From Dasypus novemcinctus (lineage: Eukaryota > Chordata > Mammalia > Cingulata > Dasypodidae), in contig NC_080698.1 of assembly GCF_030445035.2 (NCBI RefSeq), positions 5,339,501-5,403,500 on the forward strand: a DNA stretch of 64,000 bases, written 5' to 3'. The first letter of the stretch is position 1; every line of letters starts with the position of its first letter. Both the position numbers and the translations under genes were made by a program. Positions 31,790-43,037 of the stretch are shown here, piece by piece. The notes beneath the pieces are model-generated. The model ran no database searches, was not told the DNA's origin, and was given only the letters and a program-made list of their open reading frames with translations.

Positions 31790-34420
31790 GCAGTAAGTGC
31801 CCAGCGCCCCCTTCACACCCCCCCCCGCCGGTGGTCAGGCCTGCGCGGCGCCAGCCAGGGTGCAGCAGGGCCGCCTGGAGCTCGGGCCGGGCCCCCTGCC
31901 TGCCGCCAGGTCCCCCCTGCTGGCTCCTGCGCCGCCCCTGGGCCGCACCGTGGGAACGTGTTGGGGGGACACGGGGTGGCTCCAGCGGCTGCAGGCGCCC
32001 CCCTCCCCGGCCAGCCCTGACCCGGGTGGAGGGGAAAGGGGCCCGGGGTGGCCCAGGGGACGTGGGCCGCAGGGCAGGCGGCAGGGACAGGAGTGTGGCG
32101 TGAGGTCGCGCACAGCGCACTGGGTGCCGTGGGTGCATTGCGCGCGGGGGCGCGGCGAGGCGGCGGCGCGCACGAGGCCTGGTGCCCACGGGGGCCCCCG
32201 CGTCCGCCCGCGCCAGCCGCGGCCCCCGCCAACTCCCACCCGAGTGGGGGCGCCCGGCCCCGCGTCCCGCTGGCCACGCACTCCTCGGGCCGCGCCACCC
32301 CCTCGTTGTTCAGGCAGGGAAGGAGGCCAGAGAGGAAAGGACGGGCGCGGGGACACGAGTGGGGCAGCGTCCACGGCCTCCCGGGCCAGCGTGCAGCTCC
32401 CTGCCGTGGTCTTTGTCTCGGAAATTAGAGCCCCCAAGATCCTGGGGCCTCCCTGCCCAGTCCTGCCCCTCGGGCCTGTTCCCTAACGCCCCCCTCGCCC
32501 CCGCACTGGCTTCACCATTGAGGGCCACAGCGGGGGTGGCGGGGGTCAGAGGAAGTGGACACTGGAGGGGTGAAAGGAAGAGGCTGGGCCGCCCTGCCAC
32601 GGCCGGGTGCCCCCCAGTCCCCAGCAACAGGCCTGGGGCAGGGTGGGTGCCAGGGCCCAGGCCGCCCGGCTGGTGGGCAGGGGGCCGTCCAGCCTGTGGC
32701 CGGCCCAGGGCAACCCCAGGAGGACGGGCCTGGGTCCTGCCGGCCCCTGCTCTGGGGGCTGTAACTAGGGTGTGGGGGGGGGGCACAGGGGCGAGGGCTC
32801 CCGTTGCCTCCCCGCGGACTGGGGGCTGGGGGTGCCACCCTGGGTGCTCTGCGGCCCTGGGAAACGGGTTCCAGGCCCTGGAGGGGCTGTGACCGCTCCT
32901 CTTTGGGGCCCCGGGGTCCTCCTTTGGAACTGGGCTTGGATCGTCCCCCTGGCTGCGGCGAGGACGCTTGGTGAGGGATCTGGACGTCCGGGCCCTGGGA
33001 GGCAGGCAGGGGACGGAGAGGCCGCCGAGGTCCCAGGCAGCGCCCTGCCCCTGCGGGAAGTGCTCGGGCCGGTGGTTTTCTGCCCGGGCCTGCGGGTCTC
33101 GCGCCGGCCGCCAGGGGCGGGCAGCCTGTCCTGGGTTGTCCACTGCGCTCAGCGGCACCTGGAGCCAGGGGGGTCATTCTGGCTAGCCCCCGGCCTCAGA
33201 CCCACCCGGCAGCTCCTATTGTGGGCCGGCATCTCGACAGTCTGGCCTGCCCTCCAGAGGGTGACAGGTGGACCAACAGGAAAGGGAGCACCCGTGAGAG
33301 CAAAGAGCCAGCGCTGGAGCGAAGCCAAGGAAGGGCGCCACGAGGGAGCCCCGAGGGCGGTGGGAACGCCAGGCCGGCGCTGCCAGCCTGGGGACAGCGA
33401 GCCGGGCAGAGCCCGAGGGGGCAGCGCCGGGGCAGGGCCGGCCTGGGCCTGGAGGCGGTGCCCACGCGAGCCCGGGCCTCGGTGGCTCCCGGCAGCTGGC
33501 GCTCGTCACCTCTGCCTCCGTGGACAGGGCGGTGGCCCCAGCCCGGGCTCCAGCCCCACGTCCCAGCTCCCGCGGGAGCCGGCGGCAGGACGCGGTGTCG
33601 CGGCGGCTGCGCGGCCCGGGCCAGGGCGCCCCTGGCCTGCGTCCCTCCAGCCGGGCCTCCGCGGGCAGCGGCCCCGGGGACCTGGGAGCGCAACCGGGCG
33701 AGCCAGCGGGACAGAAGCCACTGGCACGTGCCGCGGAGCTTGGGCAACACGTGCTGGCTAGAAACGCTCGCCGAGGGCAGGCTCCCCTCGAGCGGGTGTG
33801 CGACGAGGTGGTCTGGGGAGCCCCCGGGGGGCCGCCCGCCACAGCCCCAGGGGAGCCGCGGGCCCCGCCTCCTGTCCGCCGGCCGCCACTGGAAGGTCGG
33901 TGCCCGCGGGCAAGGCCACCCGAGGAGCTGCTGCCCCGGATCCCAGCCCTGGGGTTCCGGTTCGTTTTGTTTTGCTTCGGGCTTTTTAATTTGGGGTTCC
34001 TCTGCCTGGAAGCATGGCCCCCGTGCCCAGGTGCCTCTGGCACCCCCAGAACCGGTAAACCCAGCCCTGGAATGGCCCCTTGGGAGTCACCACCCAGAGC
34101 GGGAGGGAGCAGGGGCAGGGGGCCGGGCAGCATGACCTCCGCCCTGCTCATCGGTCCTCCCTGGCGCAGCTTGGCATTGGCCACACCTGAGCCACCTGCA
34201 GGTGCACCCCGTGGCGTCCCTAGGAAAGGTGCTAGAACCAGCCCCAGGTGCGGCGGGGAGACCGCGGGGGTGCAGCCGGGCGCCGTGACTTGTGGGGGGC
34301 ACAGGCCTGCTGAGGGAGGGGCCGGGCTGCCTCCAAACCTGGGGCGGTGGCCGCACCAGGCCTTCCCCAGAGCTGGGGGGGAGGCGCGTTGCTGCAGCTC
34401 GTCCAGTTGAGGATTTAACG
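31790..34420. other. Large CpG-rich block with no assigned gene
   Basis: The most CpG-dense stretch of the window (for example 32,140-32,240 and 33,540-33,900). The longest frame, 505 codons at 33216-34733 on the minus strand, is overlapped by 304- and 329-codon frames on + and has proline/arginine/glycine-rich translation without a domain. Read as composition, not genes. A CpG-island promoter is possible. Confidence 0.5.
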
Positions 34421-35690
34421 GGGTGGGGGGTGCGTCCACAGGCCAGCGGGGCCCAGCCGAAGGGACCCCACGAAGTGACCTCAACTTCTTGGTGACAGAC
34501 CCCGCCGACCCTGGTGGTACCCAGGCCCCTGCATTCTGGAGACAGCCCCACAGCCAAGCCCACCTGGCGATGGCGCTCCAGAGAATGAGGTGTCTTCTTA
34601 CTGGAACCTTCTCCCAAGGCTCTGGCCACAGGAAATCCCAAATGGAGAGCGATTTCCACAGGTTCCCACGTTGGCAGCCCTCACCCTCAAAGTCATTTTC
34701 CAGGAGGTACCCAAAGCTACCCGACAGTGGCACGGGCCAGGCTCGCCCAGACAGGCCCCCTGAGACCCCCCCCGCCCGTGTGGCCCGTCATGTCCAGCCC
34801 CAAGTCATGGCTGGCAGGGGGGGCAGAGGGTGCTGGGGTTAGAGCCCGTTGGCCCAGATGCTGACCCTAAGCCCTGGAGGTGTCACCTTGCGCCCTCCCC
34901 CCAGGGTGGGGGTCTGTGCCTGGCCTGGGGGGCGGGAGCCCCTGTGAGATCATCCCCAGGCCCCGTATTGGCAGAGCTACATGCCAAAGATCAGCAAGGA
35001 GATGGTTCCCCGGTCAAGGACAGCCCCGCCTGCCCTTGGCAGAGCTGGCACGCCGGCGGGGAGGGGCACCAGGCGGACAGGCAGAGCGCGCCCGCTTCCC
35101 TGAAGACAAGGGTGTCTGTGGCCACGGAGGGCAGGAGCCCCGTGACGGAGGCTCTGCTGCACCCCCTGCTCCGCCACCCAGCCTGCCACTGCCAGGAGAG
35201 CCTGAGCGGGATTGGGGTGGGCTAGGGCTGGCCCCTGGGCCGGAGGGCCAGGCGTCCAGGCCAGCTCAGGGCGCCGGGGAGAGCAGTGTGCAGGGAGAGG
35301 CCAGGCCTCTGGCTCCGCTGCCCGCTTGGCCCACAGCGCCGTCCCTTGCATCCCGGGCACGTGGTTGACCCGGGACTCGGGTGTCCGTCAGCCCCTGGGC
35401 TTCCCCTGCCCCTAGCTGCCGCTGGTCCATGCTCGGCTGAACATGCCCAGCCCCGACCCGGAGCTCGGTGCCCACTGAGGCAGAGCCGGGAGCGAGGACT
35501 GGGGTGGCGGCTGTGAGCCGGGGAGGAGGGGGTGTGGCCAGGCCAGGGGCACGGCGTAACCTCTGGCCGCGCCCCTGGGGTCTTGAGCTTGGGCTTCTCA
35601 AGGCAGTGGGGTGTTTTCTGTTTTGGAAAGGCTCCTGGAAAGGTAGGCATGCTGGTAAACTCTTCTCCTCTTGCAGCTCCAGCACCACCA
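34421..35690. other. GC-rich intergenic, no gene seen
   Basis: G+C rich with fewer CpG than the block before it. Frames overlap on both strands and are unconvincing. Confidence 0.4.
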
Positions 35691-36010
35691 CCAGAGCAGT
35701 GTTGTTGTTTTTTTGGTTTTTTTTTTCAAATTTTCCCGACTTCTATTTTTCTCATAAATTCCAATCATGTTCTATTAGTCAACATTCTCTAGGGAAACAG
35801 AATCAATAGATGTCTGTCAACAGCATATGATTTTGTAACTGTCTTTCACGTAACCATGGGGATGTACAAGTCCAGGTTCCGCAGGGAGTCTGCAAACCAG
35901 GGGTTCCGATGAAAGTCCAATGAAGATTCTTGATGAGTTTCTGGGAGATGTTGGCTGTCCAAAGATGAGCTGGGAAATTCTCTCTCCACCAGTGCAGCAT
36001 TTAATCCAGT
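35691..36010. other. Old interspersed repeat-like sequence
   Basis: After a T-rich stretch, TAGTCAACATTCTCTAGGG followed by AAACAGAATCAATAG resembles the start of a common old mammalian repeat. The family is uncertain. The minisatellite begins at its right end. Confidence 0.35.
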
Positions 36011-36890
36011 TCCAGAGGGGCCAGAGCAGCCACAGCACCAGCCTCAGAGCTAGAGCCGGCTCCACTGCCAGCTTTCGCACCAGCTCCAGAGCTAGCGATG
36101 GCTAGAAAGAGCTCTCTCCAGCACCCACTCTTGAACTCCTCTCAGAGCTACAGCCTCCACTTCCAGGATTAGCTCTTGAAGCAGATGCAGAGCTAGAGCC
36201 AGTCTCATGGTCAGCTCAAGCATCAGTGCTGCCAGAATTTGAGCAAGTGCCAACTAGAGGGAGCCTCCTCCAGCACCAGCTTTTGTACCAGCTCTGGAGC
36301 CAGAGACAGCAGGTTCCAGAACTAGAGCTAGCTCCGACATGAGCTCAAGCACCAGTTTCTATGTTAGAGGCAGCTCCAGAGTTACAGCGTGATCTAGAAG
36401 TAGACCTAGCTCCAGCAGCAGTTCTAGCTCCAGCTCCAAACCTGCAGCGCTCTTGTACCAGTTCTAGCTCCTGACCTAGAGTCAGCAACATCTCTAGAGT
36501 TAGAACCAGCTCCAACGCCAGCTCCAAAGCAAGAGCTACTTCCAGCATTAGCTCTAGGACCAGCTTCAGAGTTACAGCCAACTACATTGCCACCCATTTC
36601 ACCAAGTCCAGAGTTTGAATCAGCACTAGCACCAGCTCCAGAGTCAGAGCTCTAGCAGCCGGGCCAGATAGAGAGCCAGTGCCTAGGTCAGAGCTGGAGC
36701 CAACAGTAGCACCAGCCCTAGGAACAGCTCCAGCCCCATCACCAGAAACAATGCCAGAATTAGAGCAAGAGCTGGATCCAACCTCAGAAGCAGCTCTAGA
36801 ACCTCCTCTGGATGTACAGTCAGCTCCAGCGCCAGCTCCAAAGCTAGAGCTAGCGCCAGCTACACTGTAGAGCCAACTCTTGCACCAGAG
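36011..36890. repeat. Degenerate CCAGCTCCAGAGCTAGAGC minisatellite
   Basis: About 880 bp of diverged short units built from CCAGCTCCA, GAGCTAGAGC and GCACCAGCTC, with no other content. On the minus strand it translates as alternating Leu/Glu/Ala repeats (36345-36581); on + as Pro-Ala-Pro/Glu-Leu-Glu repeats (36679-36870). I read this as a tandem repeat, not a gene. Confidence 0.8.
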
Positions 36891-36959
36891 CCTCTTGCCT
36901 GTGAGGGCATCTTTTTCCTTTTCCTGCTGTTTGGTTTTCATGTATTGTATGGTTTTATT

Positions 36960-37215
36960 AGTTTTTTTTTTAAGAAGTATATATTTTATGCTATAAAAAT
37001 TCGTATGAAATAAAAGTTAACATTTAACCATTTTAAGTGTACAGTTCAGCTGGCATTAAATACATTCACAGTGCCGTGCATCATCACCACGTTCTACTTC
37101 TAGAACCTTTTTGTACTCCACACCCATTGAGCAGCCCCTGCCCACCCCACCTCCTAGCCCTGGCAGCCCTGGCAGCTTTCTGTCTCTAGATCTGCCTATT
37201 CTGGACATTTTCTAT
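36960..37215 (-). mobile_element. Old L1-type 3' sequence fragment
   Basis: AACATTTAACCATTTTAAGT, TGTACAGTTCAGC, GGCATTAAATACATTCACAG and TCTGTCTCTAGATCTGCC follow the usual order of an old L1 3' region in antisense. Assignment is by pattern only. Confidence 0.5.
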
Positions 37216-37814
37216 ACGGAGCCTGCCAAGGTGGCAGAGGGCCATATCGTGGCGTCTTTGGTTTCCAGTGGCTGGCTGTAGTGAGAGGCTGGTACTAGAG
37301 CTACCACTGGAATGTAGCCCCCAGAGGCCCGCTGTAGCCAGGGTCCACCTCAGTCTTTAGAAGGAGCCCACCCGAGACACCTTGCCCGGACCAGAAATGG
37401 CAGGGTGGCGTCACCCGCAGAGTGGGGAGGAGGAAATGCATTTGGTTTTCCATGGGAAGGGGCTATGGTGGGCCCGGCAGACAGCAGGCATGGGGGAGCA
37501 TGGCGGGGGCCGTGGGTGGGCGGGACGGGCGTGTCCTCGAACTGCCCTTCCTTGGGAAGAGCCGGCCTTCCTCTCGCGTGGGCCTCCAGGCCCTAGCTGT
37601 GGGCATGAGGCTACTTCTGGCTTCTGCACCATCGTGGGCCTTTTGAGGTGTTTTCAGAATTCCTTTCTGCTAGCCCCTCCCCAGCTCGTCCTGGAGCGGG
37701 CAGTGCCGCATGGGCAAACTAAAGGCTTTACGTAGGCACTCCCGTTGGGGGAAACTGACTTACCTGTTCCTTATTGTAAATGTTACACCAGTTCTAGTGT
37801 AGATGTTGCAATTG
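37216..37814. other. Intergenic, no feature seen
   Basis: Moderately GC-rich unique sequence with overlapping short frames on both strands. Confidence 0.4.
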
Positions 37815-38137
37815 TCCTCATTAGATGGCTCCAGGAACCAATCCTGGGACCTTCCACAGTGGGAGAGAGGCGATCATTCTCTTGCGCCACCTCAGCTCCC
37901 TGGTCTGCTGCATCTCTTATTGTCGCTCCTCTGTGTCTCTTTTTGTTGCATCATCTTGCTGCACCAACTCTCCATGTGGGCCAGCCCTCCTGCATGGGGC
38001 AGCACTCCTGCGTGGGCCAGCTCGCCACATGGGCCAGCTTGCGTTTACCAGGAGCATCAAACCCTGAGCATCAAACCCTGGACCTCCTAAATGGTAGACG
38101 GGAGCCCAATCGCTTGAGCCACATCCGCTTCCCTCAT
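37815..38137 (-). repeat. DAS-type SINE, two-unit form
   Basis: Minus-strand two-unit copy: a second-unit complement (CCAGGAACCAATCCTGGGAC), a middle with CATCATCTTGCTGCACCAAC, and the head complement (GAGCCACATCCGCTTCCC). GAGCATCAAACCCT is duplicated in place near 38051-38075. Confidence 0.9.
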
Positions 38138-39187
38138 TTTATTTTTTGAATTTGAAATAAAGTTTGAATAAAAATAATAAAAGTATGAGCCCCACGCACG
38201 CTGCTGGCGGCACAAGCCAGCACCCCTTCTCCACCCCGTCTTTAAAATAGATAGATAAATAAAACGAAATAACAGACAAAAGGCAGCTCAACAAATTTTG
38301 GACGCATTACTCCCAAAAAATCATACATCTAATGTGCTGCCTTCACCTGCCCAGAGGCGAAGCATGCTCACACGGCGGGTGTCCCTTGGCAAGTGGGAAG
38401 CTGTTTTAAAGCTGGATGGGGGGATGGCGTGGCAGGGAAATGTTACATTTTGATTCTTAAAATGGCTGTGTTAGAAAGACATCGAGGAGAGAACAAAACA
38501 GGAGTGTGGTGGATGTTCACAACAATTCACCCAGATCAAGGAACCAGGTTTGTTTTTAAAACATGGATGGAAACAGGGATATTAAAAAAGAAGACTTGCA
38601 ATTAACGGCTACCATTGAGACTGAAGACTGGAGCCTCTTCCCTGCATGTTATACTTGGGGACTCATCAGGATGAATTAAAAGGTGGCTTGGGAGTAACTG
38701 CAGCATCCAATAAATGATATCCCAGAAGACAATGAGGAAATAAAAGTGGACGAGCACAGCGTTCTCGGCATGGTTTCCCATGGTCCGTGGGCAGAGACCC
38801 CTATCTGTGTGGACCCAAGCCTGGATTTCAGCCAGTGTCGTCAGCCCTGTGTACCGGGCATCCTCTATGCCCCCCAGGGCCCCCTATCCACAGAGGATCA
38901 ATGATGGGTGATGCACCCCCTTGCCACAGGGACAGAGGGGAGATGAGCCCTAACAAGCAAGGCAGGCAAGGTCCGCGCAGATGAAATACTTACCTTCCCC
39001 CACGCCCGCACACCGTGATGCCCTTCATAATCTCATCCACCATTTTCCCACGACCTCCCTTGAGTCAGGCTTGCAGAGGGGACCTGCGGGAGGATTCTAC
39101 ACCTGCCAGGACAGAAGATGCCTCCAAGGGGGATGCAGGGGTGGAGGGGCCGTCAGCAGCCCCTACTCGGCTCAACTCACAATACTA
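38138..39187. other. Intergenic, no feature seen
   Basis: Unique sequence between two SINEs. No exon or repeat was recognised. Confidence 0.45.
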
Positions 39188-39414
39188 GGCAATTGGGAGG
39201 CGGATTTGGCTCAAGTGATAGAGCGCCCGCCTACCACACGGGAGGCACAGGGTTCAAACCCAGGGCCTCCTGACCCGTGTGGTGAGCCGGTCCATGCGCA
39301 CAAGGAGTGCCGTGCCACGCAGGGGTGTCCCTGTGTAGGAGAGCATCATGCGCAAGGAGTGTGCCCCGAAAGGAGAGCCGCCTCGTGCTCTGTCAGTTGA
39401 GCCACATCCACTTC
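39188..39414 (+). repeat. DAS-type SINE, fold-back form
   Basis: It starts as a normal + strand extended SINE (GGAGGCGGATTTGGCTCAAG). Within the body, after GGAGAGCCGCC, it switches to a minus-strand head (CTCTGTCAGTTGAGCCACATCC) and ends. Both ends are therefore the same head in opposite orientation. Confidence 0.85.
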
Positions 39415-39970
39415 CAGATATATATTCTTAATTTTAAGAGACTCCTCTCAGGCCTTTTATTAAGTTTGAGTTCATTTGAGCAAGAGGAGTATGGGCCCAG
39501 TCAACAGCTAAGTCTTACAAGATTGATGGGTAAAATCAGCTACTCAGGACGCAGTTCACACCGTTAAGAGAACAGTTTTCTACAATTTAACTAGTAGGTT
39601 CCTCTAACGAATGTGCTTAGTCTCAAAGCTTTAAGTCAGTCATCCTAGGGACACTAAAATAAAATAACTCAGGTAAGCTGTGCCAGTGTTATTTTCTCTG
39701 CTCCACACCCAGCTTTCTGGAGTTCCTGGGACTCTGCAGGCCACAGCTCTGCCTCACCAGCTGGTTCCCTATTAGGCTTCTCCAACATAGGGTCAAAGAG
39801 AGAGGCTCCAGTGGTAGAGAAAGAGGGACTTGACCCTTCTTTTTTTTTTCTTTCTTGTGTGTGTGGGGGTGTGCTCTTCCCAGCACTTCTTCACCCCCGC
39901 AATGGCAAATCCTGGTAACAGCAGTTGACTCCAGCTTGCAGTATTTTTTGTTGCCCCCGCCCTCCCCCCC
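39415..39970. other. Intergenic, no feature seen
   Basis: Unique sequence with a T-rich tract and a (TG)n run near 39840-39868 that may be the tail of the following SINE. Confidence 0.4.
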
Positions 39971-40098
39971 CCCGAAGATGGTTCCCAGGTCTGTTTGCTC
40001 ATTGTTGTTTGCTCGTTTGGTCCAGGAACCAAACCCAGGACCTCCAAAGTGAAAGGTGGGCGCTCAACTGCTTGAGGCACACCCACTCCCCTCCTGCT
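39971..40098 (-). repeat. DAS-type SINE, GTTTGCTCATTG variant
   Basis: Minus-strand copy of the subfamily whose tail carries AACAATGAGCAAAC (here GTTTGCTCATTGTTGTTTGC). The head complement reads GAGGCACACCCACTCCCC. Confidence 0.8.
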
Positions 40099-40780
40099 TG
40101 CAGTCTGCCCGTACGTGCGGCACGTCCCACCGCGCACGTACAGGTGCCAGTCCACAGGCAGAGGCCAGGGTTAGCACAGTTTGAACTTCCTGTCCAGAGA
40201 TGGAGTGGCTGGGCTTTCTTAGCAGCCTGCCCAGATGGGGCCAAAGGAAAAGGGAAACAGAAGAGCCTGAAAGCTGCCAGGGTGAAACAGCAAAAATAGG
40301 GCCACTCTGTTACGGTTCCCTGAGGTGTCAGGGTGGAACTGTTTCACCTTCAACTTAGCATTTGCTTTTTTGCCTTTCTAGTTACTTGGATATACCTAGT
40401 TAATTCTTTAGAATAAATGCCCTTCGTTGAAACTGATGTAGTTTCTAGCTCCTGACTAGAACCCAGCAGATACAAAACTTGTCACTCTCGGCAGGTTTAG
40501 CGTTCTCTACCAGGTCCAGCAGCTGGCCTGTCCATCTTCACTACCCCGCTCCTTGTCTACCGGGTCAGGAGGAACAGCTAAGCATCTCTGCCCACAGGAT
40601 CCTTCACTCATTACACTCATGAGCCCAGGGGCTTACGAGCCTACTTCTGGTTTCACTCACTTTTTGGGCAGGGAGGAATTAAAGATGATGGAGCTTTAGA
40701 CAGTGGCCACGGTAGTTGCTGAAGGGAGGGAGAGGGAAGAAGAGAGGTGATGTGGGGGCATTTTCAGGACTTGGAGTTGT
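40099..40780. other. Intergenic, no feature seen
   Basis: Unique sequence, no assignable feature. Confidence 0.4.
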
Positions 40781-41078
40781 CCTAGATGATATTGCAGGGA
40801 CTGATGCTGGACATTATATATCCTGCCATAACCCACTGAATGGACTGGGGGAGAGTGTCAACTACAGGGTAAACTATAATCCACATGGTGCAGCAGGGCT
40901 CCAAGATGTATTCACCAAATGCAATGAATGTGCCACAATGATGGAGTTGTTGATGTCAGAGGAATGGGATGCAGGGTATGTGGGGTATATGGGAATCTCT
41001 TATATTTTTTAATGTAACATTTTTTGTGATCTATGTATCTTTTAAAAGACAATTTTAAAAAATTAAATTAAAAAAAAA
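40781..41078 (+). mobile_element. L1 3'-end fragment (recurrent xenarthran-type)
   Basis: It contains CCTGCCATAACCCACTGAAT, CAACTACAGGGTAAACTATA, TTCACCAAATGCAATGAATG, TATTTTTTAATGTAACATTT and an A-rich end. It matches 21034-21290 and 61590-61760 on + and 7445-7925 on -. Confidence 0.65.
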
Positions 41079-41559
41079 GATGATGGCGCTCCAGTCCCGT
41101 CACACAGGTCTTGAGTGCCCAGTGCGTGGAGAGCACCCCGCTCTCTCTCGCCGCGGCATGGCCCTGCAGAGGACCAGGCCCTTGCCCATTCCTTTACGGA
41201 GTCATTCGTGGGGCTCCTGGTTTTTGCAGGTGAGGAGCCAATGCCTCCAGAGATTAAGTGGCTCATGCTAAGTAGCATCGCTTGGATTTCTATAAAATCA
41301 TAAGATGTCAGAGTCCACACTTTAAAATATTTATTCTGTTAAGTCAGAATTCTGACACATCTGCATTGATTTTTTAAAAGAAATATGACCCACTTCAAAC
41401 CCCCATGCCCCTCTCAATCCGCTCGGCACCTCCTGCCCTGAGAAGGCGGCAGTGACTCCACACTGATGGTTCCAATGCACGACTTCACACTCTCATTTCA
41501 TATAACGTGTACCCACAGAAAATACATTCACCGTGCAAGACAATGACATCGTCTGCTAC

Positions 41560-41725
41560 GTGCCAGCACTGCTGACATGCCAGCCACTAGTCTAAGCACT
41601 TTACACACATTATTTCATTAACACCCCACCCAATCAACCTGTGAGGTTGCACTACTATCCCATTTTAGTCATAAGGTACAACACAAGTAAGTAACGTGCC
41701 CACAGATACACAGTATGCTTAACTT
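41560..41725 (+). mobile_element. MIR SINE
   Basis: CTAAGCACTTTACACACATT, CCTGTGAGGTTGCACTACTA, CCCATTTTAGTCATAAGG and AAGTAACGTGCCCACAGA follow the MIR consensus in order. Confidence 0.85.
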
Positions 41726-43037
41726 TACATAAATGGTCTATGGTAGGTCGCTTCTGCAACTTTCCCAGCATCGTTTTTTATTCATCTATGCTAAAAGATG
41801 TAACTCGAATTATTTCATATTCATTTTCCAAAGTACCCAAAACAACCCACTCATTGATCTGTTCTGCCGACACTCGGGCTCCTCCCAAACGCGCCCCCTA
41901 AACCGCGCTGCAGTGAGCTTCTGCACGCTCCCTGCCCTCGTCACGCAGAGGTTGGGGCACAGCCCCACGTAGAGCACGCACAGCCCTACTAGGCCCTGCA
42001 AACAACTGCTGCAATAGCTGTCACAGCTTCCACTCCCACAGCAGCACGGACCCCCGTGGCTCGTTATCCATTTGGACTTGAGAACACCCCGCCAGCTAGA
42101 CGTGTCAGGTGCATATCAACCTGCCTTCGCGTCTCCTCTGCCCAGGCCTGCCTGCACCCAGTCTGGTGCAGGGTGCTGCTACCCCCATGCAATGGCTGGC
42201 TCAACGCCTGCACCCCTCCTCTCTGGACTGCAATGGTTCTGGCCCATCTGGCTCTCCTCCCACCCCCAACTGCAGTCCCTCTTACAGAGCAGAAGGGACG
42301 CAAGGCTGGAAGAAGCCTGCATGTTCCCCAAGGTCAGACGGGTACAAGCTGAGAACTGGGACAGCCCGACACTGTCAGCGGAGCCAGACAGCGCCAAACC
42401 ACCCACAGCAGGGCTCCCAGGCAGCAGAGGGGCTGACGGTGGCCTCGACATGTCTCCTGCCGTCCCCTTCAAAAAACTCTACTCCTGACTTAGCTGAACT
42501 AAATTCAATTCTGTATTTCTTAAGAGACAGCTTTGTGCCAAATCTCCTCTGCCAGGCAGAGACAAGCAAGCACTAACCTGGCCTCTGGAGAGCTCTGGCT
42601 GCTGCGTGATGGGTGTAACGGCCTCCCAGACAACTCCCAGGGTGAGGCGCAGGCACTGGGAGAGGTGGGCTGGGGGAGGACCAGGGAGGGCCAGGGCTGA
42701 GGAAGGCCTGGCCTCGAGGAGGGACGGCCTGGCCAGCAGCAGAGGTGTGGCCCCCAGTGAGGGGGTGCCCAAGGGGCAGGGCCGCCCAGGCACGCAGGGA
42801 AGGGTGGAGAGGTCAGACCCAACACCCCTCACCCCAGAATGTCCACAAGTTCCCCAAGTAGTCAGACTAGTTTGCCCTTTTAGTTAATCTACTTTACTTC
42901 ATGCTTCTATAATCATCATGTATTACTTATATAACTAAGATGGTTCTAAAACCCCGATTATTGAAGACACTGCACCAGAATAATCCCAAACTATTAACAG
43001 CTTACCTCAGCATAGAGGGATTTCTGTTGATTTTCAC
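41726..43037. other. Intergenic, downstream of ZNF445
   Basis: Unique sequence with overlapping short frames on both strands. No exon is supported. Confidence 0.4.

Noticed and set aside
36345-36870. Leu/Glu-rich and Pro/Ala-rich repeat proteins
   Set aside because: They arise from the minisatellite on either strand and have no start context or flanking exon structure.
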